Part shown: positions 60,110 through 64,000 of the stretch, piece after piece
Layout of the letters: each line of letters starts with the position of its first letter
How positions within the stretch are numbered: position 1 is the stretch's first letter
Source: Tissierella sp032104385
GTDB lineage: Bacteria; Bacillota; Clostridia; Tissierellales; Tissierellaceae
Assembly: GCF_032104385.1 (NCBI RefSeq)
Contig: NZ_DAMCHJ010000002.1
Location: 124,001-188,000, forward strand
Direction: 5' to 3'
Length of the DNA: 64,000 nucleotides
Translations under genes and position numbers: made by a program
The notes under the pieces: generated by a model
Seen by the model: only the letters and a program-made list of their open reading frames with translations
Database searches by the model: none
What the model was told of the DNA's origin: nothing

Positions 60110-62935
60110 TTAATCCAATACCTTTTTCAAAAACTGTCCTGTATGTGATTTCTTCACCTTAGCTACTTCCTCTGGAGTTCCTGTAGTTACAATAGTTCCT
60201 CCCTTGTCTCCACCTTCAGGTCCTAAGTCTATGATATAATCTGCTGTCTTTATAACATCTAGATTATGTTCTATAACTACTACAGTATTTCCGCCTTCTA
60301 CAAGCTGGTTTAATACTTTTATTAGTTTGTGAATATCAGCTACATGAAGTCCTGTAGTTGGTTCGTCTAATATATATATGGTTTTTCCTGTAGACCTCTT
60401 AGATAATTCCGTTGCTAGCTTTACTCTTTGAGCTTCTCCACCAGATAATTCTGTTGATGATTGACCAATTTTTATATATCCTAGTCCTACATCAAATAAA
60501 GTTTCTAGTTTCCTAGATATTTTAGGTATATTTTTGAAAAACTCTACTCCTTCTTCCACTGTCATATCCAGTACATCTGATATGGTTTTTCCCTTATATT
60601 TTACTTGTAGAGTTTCTCTATTATATCTTTTTCCTTTACATACTTCACATGGTACATATACATCTGGAAGAAAATGCATCTCTACTTTTAGTATTCCATC
60701 ACCATTACAAGCTTCACATCGTCCACCTTTTACATTGAAACTAAACCTACCTTTTTGATATCCTCTCATCTTTGCTTCATTTGTCATGGCAAATACGTCC
60801 CTTATATGATCAAATACTCCTGTATAAGTAGCAGGATTTGACCTTGGTGTCCTACCTATTGGTGACTGGTCTATATCTATTACCTTATCTAAATATTCGA
60901 TTCCTTTTATTTCTTTATATTTTCCTGCTTTTGTCTTTGCGCCATTTAGCTTTTGTGCCAAGGTTTTATGAAGAATTTGATTAACTAAAGAAGATTTTCC
61001 TGAGCCTGATACTCCTGTAACACAAGTAAATAATCCTAGAGGAATTTTCACATCTATGTTTTTTAAGTTATTCTCCTCTGCCCCAACTATTTCCAGCCAT
61101 TTTCCATTGGGTTCTCTTCTTTTTTCTGGTACTTCAATTTTCTTCTTACCTGAAAGATATAAACCTGTTATAGACTCAGGATTATTCTTTATTTCATCAA
61201 CTGTTCCTTCTCCTACTATATATCCTCCATGAATACCTGCACCTGGCCCTATATCCACAATATGATCTGCTGCATACATAGTATCTTCATCATGTTCTAC
61301 TACTATTAATGTATTACCTAAATCTGTTAGATTCCTTAATGTTTTCAATAATTTTTCATTATCCCTTTGATGTAACCCAATACTAGGTTCATCTAATACA
61401 TAAACTACACCTACAAGACTAGAGCCTATTTGAGTTGCCAATCTAATTCTTTGAGATTCTCCGCCAGATAATGTGCCTGCTGTACGAGAAAGAGTTAAAT
61501 AATCTAGTCCTACATCTTTTAGAAAATTTAACCTTTCTTTAATTTCCTTAAATACTTGTTGTCCTATTATTTGTTGTTTTTCTGTAAGAACTAAATTATC
61601 AAAGAATTCTATTGCTTTAGTAATAGATAAATCAGTCAATTGGGCTATATTCAACTTATTTATTCTTACAGCTAATACCTCATCCTTTAATCTCCTTCCT
61701 TTACAAGTTGGACAAGGGTTTTCTGCCATATATTCATCTATTTTATTTCTCATATAATCAGAATTAGTGGCAGTATATCTTCTTTCTAAATTTGGAATTA
61801 TTCCTTCAAATTTCCCCTTAAAATCTCTCATGCCTTCCTCGTCAAAATGACTAACAAATTTAAAGGAAATCACTCTATCTGTACCATACAATAGTTCTTC
61901 TATAAACTTTTCTGGTGCCTCTTTTAAAGGCTTATCTGTACTAAAACCATTATCCTCTGCCAAGGTTTTAAATATTTGGTAATAATATGTGGATTCGTTG
62001 GAACTAGAAAATGGTGCTATTCCACCTTCATCTATACTTAGCTCTAAATTTGGTATAATTAAATCCCTGTCTATTTCTTTATAGAATCCTAAACCATTGC
62101 AAGTAGGACACATTCCAAAAGGACTATTAAAAGAGAACATCCTAGGAGATAATTCTTCAATAGCTATATTACAATCAGGACAGGAGAGTTTCTCACTAAA
62201 CATTGTCTTTTCCTTTCCTATAAAATCTACTACAACAAGTCCATCTGCAAGTTTTAAAGCTGTTTCTAAAGAATCAGCTAGTCTTCCTTCTATACCTTCT
62301 TTAATCACTATTCTATCTACTACTACTTCTATAGTATGTTTTTTATTCTTCTCTAGTTTTATTTCTTCTCCAATATCATACATTTCTTCATCAACTATGA
62401 CCCTGACAAAACCTTCTTTTTTAATATTTTCTAGAATCTTTACATGTTCACCTTTTTTTCCTCTAATGACTGGTGCTAATATTTGAAGTTTCGTTCTTTC
62501 TTCAGATTCCATTATTTTATCTACCATTTGCTCTACTGTCTGGCTAGAAATTTCTTTTCCACATTTATGACAATATGGAGTGCCTATTCTAGCATATAAA
62601 AGTCTTAAATAATCATATATCTCTGTAACAGTCCCTACAGTTGACCTTGGATTCTTAGATGTTGTCTTTTGGTCTATAGAAATAGATGGAGATAACCCCT
62701 CTATATATTCTACATCTGGTTTATCCATTTGACCAAGAAATTGTCTAGCATAGCTAGATAAAGACTCTACATATCTTCTTTGTCCTTCTGCATATATGGT
62801 GTCAAAGGCTAGAGAAGATTTCCCTGAACCTGATAATCCTGTAAAAACTATAAATTTATTTCTAGGAAGAGTTAAGGATACATCCTTTAGATTATTCTCC
62901 TTAGCCCCCCTTATTATTATTTCGTCTTTTGCCAT
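60110..62935 (-). CDS. uvrA: Excinuclease ABC subunit A
   Basis: 941 residues, the normal UvrA length. First Walker A GLSGSGKSSLAFD near residue 33, first zinc-binding set CHKCGKEI / CPDCNIAI and CPTCNGLG, first signature LSGGESQR with VLDEPSIGL, second Walker A GVSGSGKSSL near residue 642, zinc finger CEACNGDG ... CEVCKGKR, second LSGGEAQR and ILDEPTTGL. It recognises DNA lesions in nucleotide excision repair together with UvrB. It starts 11 bp after uvrB, so the two form an operon. The start follows AGAGGTGAAGTAA. Confidence 0.97.
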   Translation of the reverse strand: MAKDEIIIRGAKENNLKDVSLTLPRNKFIVFTGLSGSGKSSLAFDTIYAEGQRRYVESLSSYARQFLGQMDKPDVEYIEGLSPSISIDQKTTSKNPRSTVGTVTEIYDYLRLLYARIGTPYCHKCGKEISSQTVEQMVDKIMESEERTKLQILAPVIRGKKGEHVKILENIKKEGFVRVIVDEEMYDIGEEIKLEKNKKHTIEVVVDRIVIKEGIEGRLADSLETALKLADGLVVVDFIGKEKTMFSEKLSCPDCNIAIEELSPRMFSFNSPFGMCPTCNGLGFYKEIDRDLIIPNLELSIDEGGIAPFSSSNESTYYYQIFKTLAEDNGFSTDKPLKEAPEKFIEELLYGTDRVISFKFVSHFDEEGMRDFKGKFEGIIPNLERRYTATNSDYMRNKIDEYMAENPCPTCKGRRLKDEVLAVRINKLNIAQLTDLSITKAIEFFDNLVLTEKQQIIGQQVFKEIKERLNFLKDVGLDYLTLSRTAGTLSGGESQRIRLATQIGSSLVGVVYVLDEPSIGLHQRDNEKLLKTLRNLTDLGNTLIVVEHDEDTMYAADHIVDIGPGAGIHGGYIVGEGTVDEIKNNPESITGLYLSGKKKIEVPEKRREPNGKWLEIVGAEENNLKNIDVKIPLGLFTCVTGVSGSGKSSLVNQILHKTLAQKLNGAKTKAGKYKEIKGIEYLDKVIDIDQSPIGRTPRSNPATYTGVFDHIRDVFAMTNEAKMRGYQKGRFSFNVKGGRCEACNGDGILKVEMHFLPDVYVPCEVCKGKRYNRETLQVKYKGKTISDVLDMTVEEGVEFFKNIPKISRKLETLFDVGLGYIKIGQSSTELSGGEAQRVKLATELSKRSTGKTIYILDEPTTGLHVADIHKLIKVLNQLVEGGNTVVVIEHNLDVIKTADYIIDLGPEGGDKGGTIVTTGTPEEVAKVKKSHTGQFLKKVLD

Positions 62936-62946
62936 TTACTTCACCT

Positions 62947-64000
62947 CTACTTTAGCTTCTTCTTTAATTCCATTATCTTATCTCTAAGTTCTGCTGCTTT
63001 TTCAAAGTTTAATTCTTCCGCTGCCGTAAGCATTGCAGACTCTAATCCTTCTATCATTCCTTCTATTTCTTCCTTGGAGAATGTTTCCTCATATTTCACT
63101 TCATCTTCTGCCACTATTGTAGCTTCTATTATCTCCCTTATACCTTTCTTTATAGACTGTGGTATAATCTTATGTTTTTTATTATATTCATCCTGAATTT
63201 GTCTTCTTCTATTGGTTTCAGATATGGCTTTTTCCATAGATTTTGTTATTGTATCTGCATACATAATTACCTTGCCTAGGACATTTCTTGCTGCTCTGCC
63301 TGTAGTTTGAATTAAAGATGTTTCAGATCTTAAAAATCCTTCCTTATCTGCATCTAATATGGCTACTAAAGATACCTCTGGCAAATCTAATCCTTCTCTA
63401 AGCAAATTGATCCCCACTAAAACATCATGTTTCCCTAATCTTAAATCCCTTATTATCTCCATTCTTTCTATAGTTTCCACATCAGAATGGAGATAAGTAA
63501 CTTTTATTCCAATGTCTTTAAAATAATTAGTTAAATCCTCTGCCATTTTTTTAGTCAAGGTTGTTACCAATACTCTTTCTTGTCGAGCTACTATATTTCT
63601 AATTTCATTTACTAAATCATCTATCTGGTGCTCTGTTGGTCTTACTTCTATAATTGGATCAAGTAAACCTGTTGGTCTAATAATTTGCTCTACTGTATTT
63701 TCAGTATGAGTTAGTTCATAAGGACCAGGAGTAGCTGAAACATACAATATTTGATTTATCATTGTCTCAAATTCAATAAATTTAAGAGGTCTATTATCTA
63801 AAGCAGATGGAAGTCTAAATCCGTATTCAACTAGATTTGTCTTTCTTGACTTATCCCCTTCGTACATACCCCTTATTTGTGGTATAGTAACATGAGATTC
63901 ATCTACTATTATCAAGAAGTCATCTGGGAAGTAGTCTATCAAGGTAAAAGGTCTAGAACCAGCAGGTCTATTACTTAAATGTCTTGAGTAGTTTTCTATC
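62947..64000 (-). CDS. uvrB: Excinuclease ABC subunit B, 5' part outside window (partial)
   Basis: The last 351 codons of uvrB. The frame stays open to the right edge: before the first Met of the open segment (a TTG) the text reads NYSRHLSNRPAGSRPFT, which matches UvrB. Visible motifs: IDESHVTIPQIRGMYEGD, VTTLTKKMAEDLT, LREGLDLPEVSLVAILDADKEGFLRS, QTTGRAARN, and the C-terminal UVR domain (AAEELNFEKAAELRDKIMEL) that binds UvrC. The N-terminal helicase motif I is beyond the window. Confidence 0.96.
   Translation of the reverse strand, partial: IENYSRHLSNRPAGSRPFTLIDYFPDDFLIIVDESHVTIPQIRGMYEGDKSRKTNLVEYGFRLPSALDNRPLKFIEFETMINQILYVSATPGPYELTHTENTVEQIIRPTGLLDPIIEVRPTEHQIDDLVNEIRNIVARQERVLVTTLTKKMAEDLTNYFKDIGIKVTYLHSDVETIERMEIIRDLRLGKHDVLVGINLLREGLDLPEVSLVAILDADKEGFLRSETSLIQTTGRAARNVLGKVIMYADTITKSMEKAISETNRRRQIQDEYNKKHKIIPQSIKKGIREIIEATIVAEDEVKYEETFSKEEIEGMIEGLESAMLTAAEELNFEKAAELRDKIMELKKKLK

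Noticed and set aside
1..64000. CRISPR arrays, rRNA and tRNA genes, insertion sequences, prophage
   Set aside because: No regularly spaced direct repeats, no tRNA- or rRNA-like sequence, and no transposase, integrase or phage gene was seen in the window.

Overview
The window is strongly AT-rich DNA from a spore-forming anaerobic Firmicute, most likely class Clostridia/Tissierellia; I cannot name the genus from sequence alone. Sporulation is shown by dipicolinate synthase (dpaA-dpaB), a gerA-gerC-gerB germinant-receptor operon and a DUF1657 protein. Anaerobic metabolism is shown by NfnAB transhydrogenase, Fe-S L-serine dehydratase and an iron alcohol dehydrogenase. The selenium trait is suggested by mnmH. 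Most genes lie on the minus strand.

Layout. 1-5.4 kb: partial DUF3298-type protein, a putative zinc peptidase, an isochorismatase-like hydrolase with a degenerate PfkB-like protein, butanol-type dehydrogenase and an MBL hydrolase. 5.5-7.8 kb (+): atypical cis-prenyltransferase and sdaAB. 7.8-14.4 kb: MATE pump, nfnAB, phosphoglucomutase, YitT. 14.5-27 kb: a catabolic island with IclR and LacI regulators, GntP, KdgT-type and AgcS transporters, a cupin, two AGXT/PucG-type aminotransferases and a four-gene operon allantoinase / FAH-family / hydantoin-racemase-like / KdgT. 27-33 kb: two small genes and a BMP-type nucleoside ABC transporter. 33-39.5 kb: dpaAB, DUF1657, a GHL10 glycosidase-like protein, a cyclic-di-GMP enzyme, glyoxalase. 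39.6-45 kb: DUF2249, mnmH, and T-box controlled trpS-ywaF (Trp specifier UGG) and cysK-cysE (Cys specifier UGC). 45-48 kb: a two-component system with a Met/Gly-rich exported protein between its genes. 48-56.4 kb: gerACB, an operon MATE / DUF1893 / ECF-S / mtaD, and a zinc-free S4 paralogue. 56.5-64 kb: ABC exporter, a small membrane-anchored protein, uvrA and partial uvrB.

The 14.5-27 kb island is the most interesting region. Its four-gene operon carries two copies of a CG-centred LacI-type operator (TGYTCGCGCGTACA) bracketing the promoter, next to a lacI gene. Both aminotransferase promoters carry a pair of TTTAC-N(4-5)-(G/T)TAAA sites about 20 bp apart, and the same palindrome in its most symmetric form covers the start of the iclR gene. 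This suggests two linked local regulons for a cyclic ureide or imide and its glyoxylate/amino-acid products. The allantoate-processing enzymes are absent here, so the real substrate is open.

Two other regulatory patterns stand out: a shared TTCGATACTCTAAA motif in the promoters of two MATE genes 46 kb apart, and a Fur-family-like palindrome over the -35 region of the zinc-free rpsD paralogue.
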